This document shows positions 34,819 to 42,813 of a stretch of 54,177 bases of DNA, piece after piece. The position numbers and the translations under genes are program-made. Under the pieces are notes generated by a model that saw only the letters and a list, made by a program, of their open reading frames with translations, searched no databases and was not told where the DNA came from. Every line of letters begins with the position of its first letter. Positions within the stretch are counted from its first letter, which is position 1. Where the stretch lies: contig JAETPK010000005.1 in assembly GCA_021771265.1 (NCBI GenBank), positions 1 to 54,177 on the forward strand. The letters are read 5' to 3'. The DNA is from Oscillospiraceae bacterium (GTDB lineage Bacteria; Bacillota; Clostridia; Oscillospirales; Oscillospiraceae).

Positions 34819-35466
34819 ATGGAGATCCAGATCTCCAGGCAGCTGGCCCTGTTCGGCCAGTCGGTGCTGCTGGGCCTGGCGGCGGGGCTGCTTTATGACC
34901 TGCTGCGGGCCTTCCGGCTGCGCCTGCCCCGCTCCGCCGCCCTGTGGGACACCCTGTACTGTCTGGCTGTGGGCATCGGCCTGTTTTTCTTCACTCTCCG
35001 CCAGGCGGCGGGTCTGCTGCGGGGATACGTGGTGCTGGGGGCTCTGGGTGGCGCGGTGCTGTTTTTTTGCCTGCTGTCCTCGCTGCTGCGGCCCCTGTGG
35101 GATTTTTGGGTGGATACTCTGGCATTTTTTCTGCGCTTGATGTCCCTTCCTCTCCGGTGGCTGAAAAATTTTTGCAAAAAAGTGGCCCGCCGCGGAAAAA
35201 ATCTCTTTTATTTTGCAGGAAAATGCTATACAATAATAAAAAATAGCTGTAAAGTATTTCATGGCAGAGGAGGCGGACCACATGGCAAAGGCGGCAAAGC
35301 AAAAAAAGCAGCGGGTCCGCTCCAGTTTTCTGACAAAGCTGCTGGTGCTGCTCCTGGTGGGCGGCATCGGCTGGCAGCTGTTCCACCTGCAGGAGCAGGT
35401 CCGCGCCGCCGAGGCGGAAAAGGACGCTCTGGCCGCCCAGGTCCAAGCAAGGCAGCAGGAAAATGA
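34819..35466 (+). CDS. yabQ: sporulation membrane protein YabQ with a read-through tail over divIC
   Basis: Residues 1 to about 145 look like YabQ: several membrane helices (QSVLLGLAAGLLYDLLRAF, LAVGIGLFFF, VVLGALGGAVLFFCLL) and a Lys/Phe-rich cytoplasmic end. From about residue 150 the frame runs on for about 62 residues of Gly/Arg/Pro-rich sequence that is simply divIC read in another frame, overlapping it by 185 nt. The original stop seems lost near the A-rich stretch at about 35230-35245, by mutation or a sequencing indel. B. subtilis YabQ has a similar total length, so the tail length alone is not decisive. Confidence 0.75.
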   Translation: MEIQISRQLALFGQSVLLGLAAGLLYDLLRAFRLRLPRSAALWDTLYCLAVGIGLFFFTLRQAAGLLRGYVVLGALGGAVLFFCLLSSLLRPLWDFWVDTLAFFLRLMSLPLRWLKNFCKKVARRGKNLFYFAGKCYTIIKNSCKVFHGRGGGPHGKGGKAKKAAGPLQFSDKAAGAAPGGRHRLAAVPPAGAGPRRRGGKGRSGRPGPSKAAGK

Positions 35467-35584
35467 CGCCCTGGCCGCGGATATCGCCCAGGGCAACACC
35501 CAGGAAAAGATGGAGGAAATGGCTCGGGAGGAGCTGGGCCTTGTCTATCCTGGAGAGCGGGTGTTTTACGATACGAGCAATTGA
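35282..35584 (+). CDS. divIC: septum formation initiator, DivIC/FtsL-like
   Basis: A 100-residue bitopic membrane protein: basic N terminus (KAAKQKKQRVRSS), one helix (about residues 18-35), then an extracytoplasmic coiled coil (QEQVRAAEAEKDALAAQVQA) and the family end YPGERVFYD. It joins FtsL/DivIB in the divisome. The ATG at 35282 has GAGGAGG 9 bases upstream; an ATG at 35261 is possible. Its first 185 nt are overlapped by yabQ. Confidence 0.88.
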   Translation: MAKAAKQKKQRVRSSFLTKLLVLLLVGGIGWQLFHLQEQVRAAEAEKDALAAQVQARQQENDALAADIAQGNTQEKMEEMAREELGLVYPGERVFYDTSN

Positions 35585-35708
35585 CCGGTGCCGGGCGGCG
35601 AGGGTGGCGTTCCGCTCCCCCGCTTGTGCCAGCACCGGCCCTTTATTTTCATTTCGTGCCCGGTTCGACGGTCGCGGAAAATCACCGGAAGGAGAAACAA
35701 TATACCAT

Positions 35709-36194
35709 ATGGAGCCTCAGGTTGGGAGCATTGTAGAAGGCAAGGTGACCTCGATCACCAAATTCGGCGCGTTTGTCGCCCTGGACAATGGGAAGTCCGG
35801 TTTGGTACATATTTCCGAGATCGCCAACAGTTTTGTCAACGATGTACATGATTTTCTGCAGGAGGGTCAGGCCGTCAAGGTGCTGGTCCTGTCCACAGAG
35901 AACGGAAAGATCAATCTTTCCATTAAAAAAGCGCTGCCGCCTCAGGAGCGGCCTCTTTCCCGGGGTTCCCGCCCCGGCATGAATGGCGGTCCACGCCCCG
36001 CCGGCGGTGCGCCCCGGCCCGCCCAGCAGCAGAGCCGTCCGGCTTTCGCCTCCCGGCAGCAGCCGCTGCCTCCCTCCGGCGACCAGTCGTTTGAGGACAA
36101 GCTCAAACAGTTTTTGAGCTCCTCCGAGGGGAAAATGGCCGACCTGAACCGTAGCATCGACGGCAAGCGGGGCGGCGGCCGCAGACGCAAATAA
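35709..36194 (+). CDS. yabR: S1-domain RNA-binding protein YabR
   Basis: A 161-residue protein with one S1 domain at the N terminus (GSIVEGKVTSITKFGAFVAL, GKSGLVHISEIANSFV, VKVLVLSTENGKINLSIKKA) and a Pro/Arg/Gln-rich disordered tail with a short C-terminal helix FEDKLKQFLSSSEGK. The position after divIC is the same as in B. subtilis. The GGAG site is about 14 bases from the ATG, longer than usual. Role unknown beyond RNA binding. Confidence 0.9.
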   Translation: MEPQVGSIVEGKVTSITKFGAFVALDNGKSGLVHISEIANSFVNDVHDFLQEGQAVKVLVLSTENGKINLSIKKALPPQERPLSRGSRPGMNGGPRPAGGAPRPAQQQSRPAFASRQQPLPPSGDQSFEDKLKQFLSSSEGKMADLNRSIDGKRGGGRRRK

Positions 36195-36199
36195 CCGCA

Positions 36200-36231
36200 C
36201 AGCGCACCGGAAACTCTCCGGTGCGCTGTTT
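36200..36231 (+). terminator. terminator of the yab-divIC cluster
   Basis: 12-bp stem CAGCGCACCGGA / TCCGGTGCGCTG (36200-36211 and 36217-36228), then T-run. Confidence 0.92.
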
Positions 36232-36332
36232 TGCTTTTCCAAATTTATTGCCACTCCTCCGCGTTTCCGTGGGATTTTTCCGCTCCGGCCGCATATACTG
36301 GCAGGTAAGCAACTGCAAAGGAGGACACAGCG

Positions 36333-36398
36333 ATGATCGACAAACGGGACGTGGACGACCTGATCTTTCAGGATATTTGGCAGATCAGTGAACGATAG
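36333..36398 (+). CDS. 21-residue micropeptide
   Basis: A short frame, start MIDKRDVDDLIF, end QISER, with AAAGGAGGACACAG at ideal spacing before the ATG and its own terminator 9 bp after the stop. A CATATACT element (about 36291-36298) resembles a sigma-E -10, with no good -35. The independent signals suggest a real small gene; no known family. Confidence 0.55.
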   Translation: MIDKRDVDDLIFQDIWQISER

Positions 36399-36406
36399 AG
36401 TCTTTC

Positions 36407-36434
36407 AGGGCGCCGCTTTCGCGGCGCCCTTTTT
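36407..36434 (+). terminator. terminator after the micropeptide
   Basis: Perfect AGGGCGCCGC / GCGGCGCCCT stem, TTTC loop, T-run. Confidence 0.92.
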
Positions 36435-36443
36435 CCACCCGCA

Positions 36444-37505
36444 TTATTCGATGATGCCGCCGCCCACCACGGCCTCGCCGTCGTAAAACACCACGGCCTG
36501 CCCGGCGGTGACGGCCCGCTGGGGCTCCTCAAACACCGCCCGGACCCTTCCGCCGGGCAGCGGTTCAATGACGGCGGCGGCTTCCCCTTGGCTGTACCGG
36601 GTCTTGGCGGTGACCGCCATGGGTCCCTCCAGGGAGGGGATGGCGATCCAGTTGACCCGAGCCGCCGTCAGGGTTCGGGTATAGAGGGCGCTGTCCGGCC
36701 CCAGCACCACAGTGCCCCGCTCCAGGTCCTTTCGCAGCACATACAGCGGCACCCCGGCGCTGACACCCAGCCCCTTCCGCTGGCCGGTGGTATATCGCTC
36801 CAGTCCCCGGTGGCGGCCCAGCACCCGGCCGCTCTCATCCACAAAGTCGCCGGGGGTCAGCTCCACCCCTTGACCCTTCAAAAAAGCGGCATAGTCCCCG
36901 CCGGGGACGAAGCAGATGTCCTGGCTGTCGGGCCTTTGGGCGTTGCGAAGACCGTGGGCCTCCGCCAGCGCCCGGATGGCGGGCTTTTCATAGCCGCCCA
37001 CCGGCAGCAGCAGGCGGCTCAGCTGGAACTGGGTCAGCTGAAAGAGAAAATAGCTCTGGTCTTTGCGCCGGTCCACGCCCCGCAGCAGCCGCCAGCGGCC
37101 GCTGGCCCTGTCGTGCTCCACCCGGGCGTAATGCCCGGTGGCCAAGCCATCGGCTCCATGATCCAGCGCCCAGTCCAGCAGGGCACCGAATTTGATCTCC
37201 CGGTTGCAGTCCACGCAGGGATTAGGCGTCCGGCCAGCCGCATATTCGGAAACAAAACGGGCCATGACCGTGTCCCGGAACAACCCGCACAGGTCCACCA
37301 CCGTATGGGAGATCCCCATGGACGCCGCCACGGACCGGGCCAAGTCGATGTCGTCGCCGGCACCACAGATGCCGGGGCGGTCTGTTTCCCGGTGGAGCCG
37401 CAGCGTGACGGCGGACACGTCATAACCCGCCTGCCGCAGCAGCAGCGCCGCTGCGGCACTGTCCACGCCGCCGCTCATGGCCAGGATAATGCGCTTTTGG
37501 GACAT
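36444..37505 (-). CDS. mnmA: tRNA 2-thiouridylase
   Basis: Adds sulfur to U34 of Lys, Glu and Gln tRNAs. The 353-residue protein has the ATP PP-loop SGGVDSA, the catalytic cysteines in NPCVDCN and DICFVPGG, and the family motifs ATGHYAR, RRKDQSYFL and GQRKGLG. GGAGGG precedes the ATG at 37505. Single gene facing the micropeptide unit across a shared short gap. Confidence 0.95.
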   Translation of the reverse strand: MSQKRIILAMSGGVDSAAAALLLRQAGYDVSAVTLRLHRETDRPGICGAGDDIDLARSVAASMGISHTVVDLCGLFRDTVMARFVSEYAAGRTPNPCVDCNREIKFGALLDWALDHGADGLATGHYARVEHDRASGRWRLLRGVDRRKDQSYFLFQLTQFQLSRLLLPVGGYEKPAIRALAEAHGLRNAQRPDSQDICFVPGGDYAAFLKGQGVELTPGDFVDESGRVLGRHRGLERYTTGQRKGLGVSAGVPLYVLRKDLERGTVVLGPDSALYTRTLTAARVNWIAIPSLEGPMAVTAKTRYSQGEAAAVIEPLPGGRVRAVFEEPQRAVTAGQAVVFYDGEAVVGGGIIE

Positions 37506-37571
37506 GGGGATCCCTCCGTTCAAAAAGTGTTCGCTCTTATTGTAGCGTATTATTCCCGAAAAGAAAACAAT

Positions 37572-37595
37572 GGGCCGCGGCTTTCACCGCGGCCC
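37572..37595 (-). terminator. terminator of the histidine-kinase gene
   Basis: GGGCCGCGG / CCGCGGCCC stem; on the minus strand a TTGTTTTC stretch follows. Confidence 0.8.
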
Positions 37596-37602
37596 GTGGG
37601 AT

Positions 37603-38415
37603 TCAATCTTCATTGCGCAGCAAAAAGGCCTTTGCCGGCAAGGCATCCGCCAGCGCCAGCAGCGTTTTGTTGAAGCCGCCGCCGTATTCCAGGGGGATGT
37701 CGGACACATCGCCGCTGTCCGCCCGCCGGTCCGGCAGGGAGACTGTAAACCGGCTTCCCTGTTCCGGCCGGGACTCCGCCATGATGCTGCCACCGTGGCC
37801 CTCCACAATGCGGCGGCACAGGGACAGGCCCAATCCCAGGCCATGGGGCCGGGGGTCCATCAGTCCTTCATGAAGGTAGCGGTCAAACAGCGTCTCCAGC
37901 TTATCCTCCGCCATGCCGCAGCCGGTATCCGCCACGGACAGCCGCAAAAAGCCTCCGCTTCTGCGCAGCTCCACCGTGACCGTGCCGCCGGCGGGGGTGA
38001 ATTTAAACGCATTGGACAACAGCTGATAAACCAGCTGCTCCAGATGGTAGGGCGACACGGCGCAGATGTGCCGCTCCAGGGGAGAGACAAAGCGCAGCGT
38101 CAATCCCAACTCTCCCGCCAGAGGCTCCGCTCGCAGGCACAACTCCTTCACCAAAGCCGCCACATCCGCATCCTTCAGAGGCAGCTGCTGGCCACTGGTC
38201 AGCAGGGAAGCGTCGGTGAGATTCACTGCCAGCCGCAGCAAGCTGTAACAGCTTTGGTCCAGCAGCGCTGCCTTCGCATCCAGATCCGGGTCTTGCTCCC
38301 GCGCCGCCGCCGGAGCCAGCTGGGCCGCTGCCAGCTGTAAAGTACTGAGCGTATTGCGCAGCTGCGCTGCGATACCGGGAAACAATTTGGCTTGCTCTTT
38401 GGACTCCTGTTCCAT
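37603..38415 (-). CDS. soluble histidine-kinase-like protein lacking the phospho-acceptor His
   Basis: A 270-residue cytoplasmic protein with no sensor or membrane segment. The C-terminal half is a good HATPase_c domain: N box LLSNAFKFTPAGG, G1 DTGCGM, G2 HGLGLGLSLC. The dimerisation helix has AAQLRNTL at residues 16-23 where kinases have SHELRTPL, so the phosphorylated His is Ala. It may act as a phosphatase, adaptor or Spo0B-like factor. GAAAGGAAG precedes the ATG at 38415. Two Spo0A boxes lie upstream of its promoter, linking it to sporulation initiation. Confidence 0.8.
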   Translation of the reverse strand: MEQESKEQAKLFPGIAAQLRNTLSTLQLAAAQLAPAAAREQDPDLDAKAALLDQSCYSLLRLAVNLTDASLLTSGQQLPLKDADVAALVKELCLRAEPLAGELGLTLRFVSPLERHICAVSPYHLEQLVYQLLSNAFKFTPAGGTVTVELRRSGGFLRLSVADTGCGMAEDKLETLFDRYLHEGLMDPRPHGLGLGLSLCRRIVEGHGGSIMAESRPEQGSRFTVSLPDRRADSGDVSDIPLEYGGGFNKTLLALADALPAKAFLLRNED

Positions 38416-38508
38416 GGTGGACTTCCTTTCTGGTGCCCTGGGCACTGAATGTAGCATTTGCGCGCCCGGGGGCGGTCAACCGTGGAAAACCCTGGCTGCA
38501 ATACTAAT

Positions 38509-38537
38509 AGCATAACAAAAGCCGCCGCGAAAAACAA
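38509..38537 (-). promoter_or_regulatory. sigma-A promoter for the histidine-kinase-like gene
   Basis: Minus strand TTGTTT (38532-38537), 17 bp, TATGCT (38509-38514). Confidence 0.7.
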
Positions 38538-38540
38538 GAA

Positions 38541-38580
38541 GTTTGTCGAATAACTTCGTTTTTTGTCGAACAAACTTCCT
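38541..38580 (+). promoter_or_regulatory. two Spo0A boxes
   Basis: TTTGTCGAAT (38542-38551) and TTTGTCGAAC (38572-38581) both match the 0A box (TGTCGAA core), in the same orientation, exactly 30 bp apart, the nearer one 6 bp upstream of the -35. The segment is also flanked by GAAGTTTGT / ACAAACTTC inverted arms. Confidence 0.6.
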
Positions 38581-38614
38581 TGCGGCAACGCTCCCGCCGG
38601 CGGGCACAAAAAAA

Positions 38615-38641
38615 GGACAGCATGGATGATCCACGCCGTCC
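38615..38641 (-). terminator. terminator of the NYN gene
   Basis: 12-bp stem with G-U pairs (38615-38626 and 38630-38641), followed on the minus strand by eight T. Confidence 0.88.
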
Positions 38642-38651
38642 CTTTTTCAGG

Positions 38652-39242
38652 TCACGCCTCTTCCGTTTTTTCCGCCGTCTTTCTCCGGTGGCCTCCCCGG
38701 CGAACGCGGGTTGGCTTTGCGGGATGTTCCGGCTCTGCTGCCGGCTCCGGTCCCTGAAAGATCTCCTTGAGATGGTTGTACAGGGCATTGCCCTGGATGG
38801 CACCGTATTCCTTCACTAGGGCGTTGCACAGTTGTCCCCGGTCAGCGGCCCGCCGCACAAAAGGCAGGCACAAGCACTCCTCAATGGAGGGCCGCAGGGC
38901 CACCTCCCGGAAGGCAGTGCCGTACCGGGCCCGCAAGGCATCAATGGAGGCCTCGTATCCCTTGTCCTGGCTGATCACGTAGGCATAATCCGCCTCGCCC
39001 TTACCCACCAGCACGCCCAGCTCCGTGATGATCTGGAAGTCGATGGAGTTTTTGCCGCCCCGGACGCTCTCGATATACTGCACCTCCGCCTTCGTATCGG
39101 CACACAGCTTTTGCAGCCGGCTGAGGGCCAAGCCGGTCTTTTGGTAAAACACCAGAACGGCGTCCTGCTCGGAGAGCATGTCAATGCCCTTCAGTCCGGT
39201 GCCGATGTTGTTGTCGCCGTCCACTAAAAATATCGTCTTCAT
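38652..39242 (-). CDS. NYN/PIN-like nuclease domain protein
   Basis: A 196-residue protein with the NYN fold: DGDNNIG with the first acidic residues near the N terminus, GKNSIDFQIITELG in the middle and YVISQDKGYEA. Such domains are RNases. The C-terminal 50 residues are Arg/Lys/Glu-rich and probably disordered. The ATG at 39242 begins the conserved core MKTIFLVDGDNN; the ribosome binding site is weak (AAAGAAAG). Target unknown. Confidence 0.8.
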   Translation of the reverse strand: MKTIFLVDGDNNIGTGLKGIDMLSEQDAVLVFYQKTGLALSRLQKLCADTKAEVQYIESVRGGKNSIDFQIITELGVLVGKGEADYAYVISQDKGYEASIDALRARYGTAFREVALRPSIEECLCLPFVRRAADRGQLCNALVKEYGAIQGNALYNHLKEIFQGPEPAAEPEHPAKPTRVRRGGHRRKTAEKTEEA

Positions 39243-39336
39243 GAAAATAGTTCTTTCTTTTTTGAATTTTTGCCCGTTTTCACGGGGAAGTCTCTTGTAG
39301 TATACCAGGTATCTTCTGTTCGCGCAAGGCAAAAAA

Positions 39337-39361
39337 GGGAGGACCGCTACGCGGTCCTCCC
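39337..39361 (-). terminator. terminator of hpf
   Basis: GGGAGGACCGC / GCGGTCCTCCC perfect stem with a 3-base loop, six T on the minus strand. Confidence 0.92.
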
Positions 39362-39373
39362 GAATCGGTGAAG

Positions 39374-39919
39374 TTATTCCTCCTCGTCGGTGACGATGAG
39401 GCCATAGCCGCCGTTTTTGCGCTGGTAGACGATGCACAGGCTGTCATCCTCGCTGCTGCGGAAGACGAAGAAGTCATGGTCCAACAAATTCATCTGCAAA
39501 ATAGCCTCCTCCGTGCTCATGGGCTTGACGGAGAAACGCTTGGTGCGGACGATGTTGAACTCCTTTTCCTCAGCTACTTCAAAATCATCCGCAGGGGCGG
39601 GAGGCGGAAAGCCCTCGCTGCGCAGGCGCTTGGCCAGGCGGGTCTTGTTTTTCAGGATCTGGCGCTCGATATATCCCACCGCGGCGTCAATGGCCCCGCG
39701 CATATCCCCATCCGGCGCCTCTGTCTGGGCACGCAGCAGCGTGCCGCCGCCACGGATGGTGAGCTCCACCGTGCACAAGTGGTCCTTCTCCACGGAGAAC
39801 GTCACAAATGCGGTGGTGTCCTCCCGGAAATAGCGCTCCAGCTTGGAGATCTTCTTCTCGGCGTACTCCTTGATGGAATCGTTCAGGGAGACTTTCTTGC
39901 AGGCGTAGGTGTACTTCAT
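39374..39919 (-). CDS. hpf: ribosome hibernation-promoting factor, long form
   Basis: A 181-residue protein. The N-terminal domain (about 1-100) binds the 30S decoding site (YAEKKISKLERYF, FSVEKDHLCTVELTI). The C-terminal domain (about 120-178) has the dimerisation pattern RTKRFSVKPMSTEEAILQMNLLDHDFFVF, which pairs two ribosomes into 100S particles. GAAAGGAG precedes the ATG. Single gene with its own promoter and terminator. Confidence 0.96.
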   Translation of the reverse strand: MKYTYACKKVSLNDSIKEYAEKKISKLERYFREDTTAFVTFSVEKDHLCTVELTIRGGGTLLRAQTEAPDGDMRGAIDAAVGYIERQILKNKTRLAKRLRSEGFPPPAPADDFEVAEEKEFNIVRTKRFSVKPMSTEEAILQMNLLDHDFFVFRSSEDDSLCIVYQRKNGGYGLIVTDEEE

Positions 39920-39969
39920 CGAGATCGCTCCTTTCGTGTGAAAGAGAGAAGTCGTCCTCTCTTATGTGT

Positions 39970-39997
39970 AGTATAACACAAACATCTGTCCTTGCAA
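39970..39997 (-). promoter_or_regulatory. sigma-A promoter for hpf
   Basis: Minus strand TTGCAA (39992-39997), 16 bp, TATACT (39970-39975). Confidence 0.6.
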
Positions 39998-40257
39998 AGA
40001 GGAAGTCTCAAGATTCACAAATTGTTTCCAACTGCGCTTTTCGGCAAAAGAAGTGCCTTTTCGGCAAAGGCTCCCATTTACAAATAGGCAGAAAGGATGT
40101 ATCATAATCATCGGAAGCTTTCCAATATCCCACCCGTTTGGGCCGCGCGGCGCAGTGCCGGGCGGCTCCTTTTTAACCTGACAGCCCTCAAAATCCGACG
40201 GATTCCGCCGCTGTCGAATCCCCCCGAAAGATTTTTCAAAGTTTTTTGCGCAAGACC

Positions 40258-40287
40258 TTGACACTGTGCAGGCAAATGTGGTATTCT
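40258..40287 (+). promoter_or_regulatory. promoter of the tRNA-Leu / tRNA-fMet pair
   Basis: Consensus TTGACA (40258-40263), 18 bp, TATTCT (40282-40287). From hpf to here (39998-40257) I see no gene; a GC-rich hairpin lies near 40143-40167. Confidence 0.7.
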
Positions 40288-40305
40288 AATTAATGCCGAC
40301 AAGCT

Positions 40306-40391
40306 GCCGGTGTGGTGGAATGGTAGACACAGGAGACTTAAAATCTCCCGGTAGCGATACTGTACCGGTTCGAGTCCGGTCACCGGCACCA
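40306..40391 (+). tRNA. tRNA-Leu(UAA)
   Basis: 86 nt with GCCGGTG / CACCGGC acceptor stem, GGAGA / TCTCC anticodon stem with loop CTTAAAA (anticodon TAA), a long variable arm and encoded CCA. Confidence 0.95.
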
Positions 40392-40403
40392 CTTTTTAAA
40401 TAT

Positions 40404-40480
<77 letters not shown>

Positions 40481-40482
<2 letters not shown>

Positions 40483-40518
40483 AACACCTGATTTCATATG
40501 AAATCAGGTGTTTTTTTG
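40481..40518 (+). terminator. element-borne terminator after tRNA-fMet
   Basis: Perfect 34-nt palindrome (AAAACACCTGATTTCAT and its complement), then T-run. It replaces the original tRNA terminator, which lies after attR at 46900. Confidence 0.9.
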
Positions 40519-40562
40519 CACTTTAGGCTCCGAATAGATTAGGTGAAAAATTAAGGTCAGCG

Positions 40563-40596
40563 GTCTGACCCAAGCCGTGACCCAAACGCGGATAGA
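40563..40596 (+). promoter_or_regulatory. candidate integrase arm-type site near attL
   Basis: CTGACCCAAGCCGTGACCCA shows two spaced GTGACCCA/CTGACCCA words and has a near copy inside the other end at 46714-46747, in the same orientation. Paired subterminal repeats are typical integrase arm sites. Confidence 0.5.
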
Positions 40597-40606
40597 TTCG
40601 GAAAGC

Positions 40607-40644
40607 ACCAGCCGGACTATTTAGCACGTCCGGCTGGTTTTTTT
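40607..40644 (+). terminator. terminator hairpin beside the integrase 3' end
   Basis: ACCAGCCGGAC / GTCCGGCTGGT stem with a T-run on the plus strand; isolates the integrase from tRNA read-through. Confidence 0.85.
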
Positions 40645-40705
40645 GCTCTTTTCTATCATTTTTTTGTAGAGCATGAGTCAAATTATTTGTCCAGTTTTCG
40701 GGGTT

Positions 40706-41863
40706 TCAGCTATTTGCCGCCACTCTCAGAACTCCTCCCATGGTATTGGCTGCTTCTTTCTGTGCCGCAGTGGTGACATGGGCGTAGGTGTCCAGGGTGA
40801 ATCCCGCCGAGAAGTGGCCCAGCATCCCGGAGACGGTCTTGATATCTACGCCGTTCTGGAGCGCCAGCGTGGCGAAGGTGTGTCGAAGGTCGTGGAAACG
40901 GACTTTTGGCAGACCTGCCCGCTTCAGCACCCGGTGGAGCATATGGAGGACACTGTCCGGAGAGATGGGGCCACCTGTGGGGGATGGAAATACGTATTGG
41001 CTGTTGCCGCATTTTTTCTTCTGTGCTTTCAGGACGTCTGTTGCATCCGCCGACAGCGGTAGGGTGCGGTAGGCGTTTTTCGTTTTCAGTGGGGCTTCCA
41101 CGATCTCACCGTCGATGCGGGCGATTTGCCGCTGTACCCGGAGACTGCCATGTTCCAAATCAATGTCGCTCCATTTCAGCCCAAGCAGTTCTCCCCGGCG
41201 CAGGCCGGTAGCCAGTTCGATATAGTACATCTCGAATACACCACTCTCTTTTGCCTCCCGCAGGAAAGATGTCAGCTGCTCGACGGGAAGCGTTTTCATC
41301 TCCCGGTGTTCGAGCTTTGGGAGAGCACAAGCGTTGGCGGGGTTGGTCAGGATGAGTCTATGCTCGATTGCCAGATTCAAGGCAGAGGCGATAATCTGGT
41401 TGATATTCCGCACTGTCTTGGCGCTGAGGCCCTTGGGCTGCTTCTTGGATTCGATACGCTCCACTCTCCCATTTCCCAACAGCTTTTTGTAGAGCTTCTG
41501 CAATTCCAAAGAAGTGAGTTTATTCAACGGAATGCTGCCGATGTTGGGTTTGATGTGATTCTCGATGTAACCCCGATAGGTCTGGTGAGAGGATGGCCGC
41601 ACTTTGATTTTGGCGTAGTTTTCAAACCAGATGTCCATCCATTGTCCTACGGTGTACTGACCCATTTTGCTCATATCCAGCTTCGCAGAATCCTCGATAG
41701 CCCGTTTCAGCTTTTCTTTGACTTCTGCCTGGGTCCTGCCAAGGACATTTTTGTAGATGGTCTTGCCTGTTACCGGGTCATGTCCTGCTGTGTAGCGGCC
41801 CTCCCAGCGGCCATCCTTGCGCTTGCGGATACTACCCTCACCGTTGGCTCGTTTCTTTGCCAT
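40706..41863 (-). CDS. int: tyrosine recombinase (integrase)
   Basis: Catalyses integration and excision of the element at the tRNA-fMet site. The 385-residue protein has an AP2-like arm-binding N terminus (GEGSIRKRKDGRWEGRYT), a SAM-like core-binding domain (about 65-170) and the catalytic domain with Arg in TGLRRGELLGLKW, HDLRHTFAT, GH and the Tyr nucleophile in LDTYAHVT. The ATG at 41863 has GGAGGG 8 bases upstream. It overlaps the preceding gene by 26 bp, so translation is coupled. Confidence 0.96.
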   Translation of the reverse strand: MAKKRANGEGSIRKRKDGRWEGRYTAGHDPVTGKTIYKNVLGRTQAEVKEKLKRAIEDSAKLDMSKMGQYTVGQWMDIWFENYAKIKVRPSSHQTYRGYIENHIKPNIGSIPLNKLTSLELQKLYKKLLGNGRVERIESKKQPKGLSAKTVRNINQIIASALNLAIEHRLILTNPANACALPKLEHREMKTLPVEQLTSFLREAKESGVFEMYYIELATGLRRGELLGLKWSDIDLEHGSLRVQRQIARIDGEIVEAPLKTKNAYRTLPLSADATDVLKAQKKKCGNSQYVFPSPTGGPISPDSVLHMLHRVLKRAGLPKVRFHDLRHTFATLALQNGVDIKTVSGMLGHFSAGFTLDTYAHVTTAAQKEAANTMGGVLRVAANS

Positions 41864-42179
41864 AGTCACAGCCCTCCTCTCTTGCGATCTCGCAGGCTTG
41901 CCGCTCATCTTCGTCTTCGAAGTTGTAGGGCGGCTGGTCTGCCAGCAATTCCTGCTGGATACCCTGGGCCAGACGGTAACCGGACATAAAGCTGTTCAGG
42001 CAAGTCTGGTCCCGCAGGGCAGCTTCCAGGTCTACAAGGCGCAGGAGCATTTTTCTCTCTGGCTTAGCCAATCTGTTGGCCAGCAGCCTGTGGGTCTTGT
42101 TTGCCGCCTTTTCCAGAGCAGTCATTCGCTCCGATGGAGTCTCAAATCTGTGATAAAGTGCTTTCATATAGTCGTACAT
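41838..42179 (-). CDS. small DUF6809-like element protein
   Basis: A 113-residue, mostly helical protein: MYDYMKALYHRFETPSERM, LAKPERKMLLRLVDLEAAL and FMSGYRLAQGIQQEL. Similar small proteins are common beside integrases in clostridial elements; the name is from memory of that family and function is unknown. AGGAGGTGG lies 6-7 bases before the ATG at 42179. Its end overlaps the integrase start. Confidence 0.7.
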   Translation of the reverse strand: MYDYMKALYHRFETPSERMTALEKAANKTHRLLANRLAKPERKMLLRLVDLEAALRDQTCLNSFMSGYRLAQGIQQELLADQPPYNFEDEDERQACEIAREEGCDYGKETSQR

Positions 42180-42421
42180 GGTGTGCCACCTCCTATTCAG
42201 CAACACACCATACCCGAAAGGAGCGGCAATAGCCAGCCCAAAAGCGGAGAGTTATCAGAAAGTTAAGAGTTTCATTATCGAGAGAGCCTATTCTTTGGTG
42301 TCTTCGTTTTGTTCATATATTTCCTCCCCATCTGGTGCAGCGAGGGTGGTGCAAATGCTGGAGGCAGAAAAGTTCCTGTTCTTTGTCTACTGCGACGCAA
42401 TTCTTGAGCGTGTTCGTCTGC

Positions 42422-42472
42422 AAAAAAGACATCTCCCACTCTGACGTTCGGCAGAGCGGAAGATGTCTTTTT
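42422..42472. terminator. bidirectional hairpin in the element
   Basis: AAAAAGACATCT (42423-42434) pairs with AGATGTCTTTTT (42461-42472), with inner CTCTG / CAGAG. Confidence 0.85.
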
Positions 42473-42567
42473 GCCTACGATAGCATCTTTTCTGGGGCAT
42501 GACCCCCATTATTTTCTTACAGGAGTAGGCTTTGGGGGATAACGACCGCAGAAGTAATATCATTCTT

Positions 42568-42813
42568 TCAATTTTGACCCCATTTGGGTACACCCTGAAA
42601 ACCCCCATAACTGCCCGCACTGCGGGCAGAAGTGACCGAACAGAGCGTCGCACTTGACGCCTGTTCTTTATCCTGCCTCAGCTTTCGTCCTCCGTCGGCT
42701 CCCGGAAACCGGCCCAAATCCGTCCTCACAGCCCTGGCCGGTGTCTGTTCCCGATTCTCCCGGCAAAGTCGCACACAACGGCTCACAAGGCCAACCAAGG
42801 TGTGAATGGACAC
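42568..42813 (-). CDS. small hypothetical element protein
   Basis: An 81-residue, Arg-rich frame starting with GTG at 42813, with AGGAGGG 8 bases upstream (an ATG 4 bases from the same site opens a shorter frame instead). No domain is recognisable. Start SIHTLVGLVSRCVRLCREN recalls small proteins of clostridial conjugative elements. It may be a remnant of a larger ancestor. Confidence 0.4.
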   Translation of the reverse strand: MSIHTLVGLVSRCVRLCRENREQTPARAVRTDLGRFPGADGGRKLRQDKEQASSATLCSVTSARSAGSYGGFQGVPKWGQN

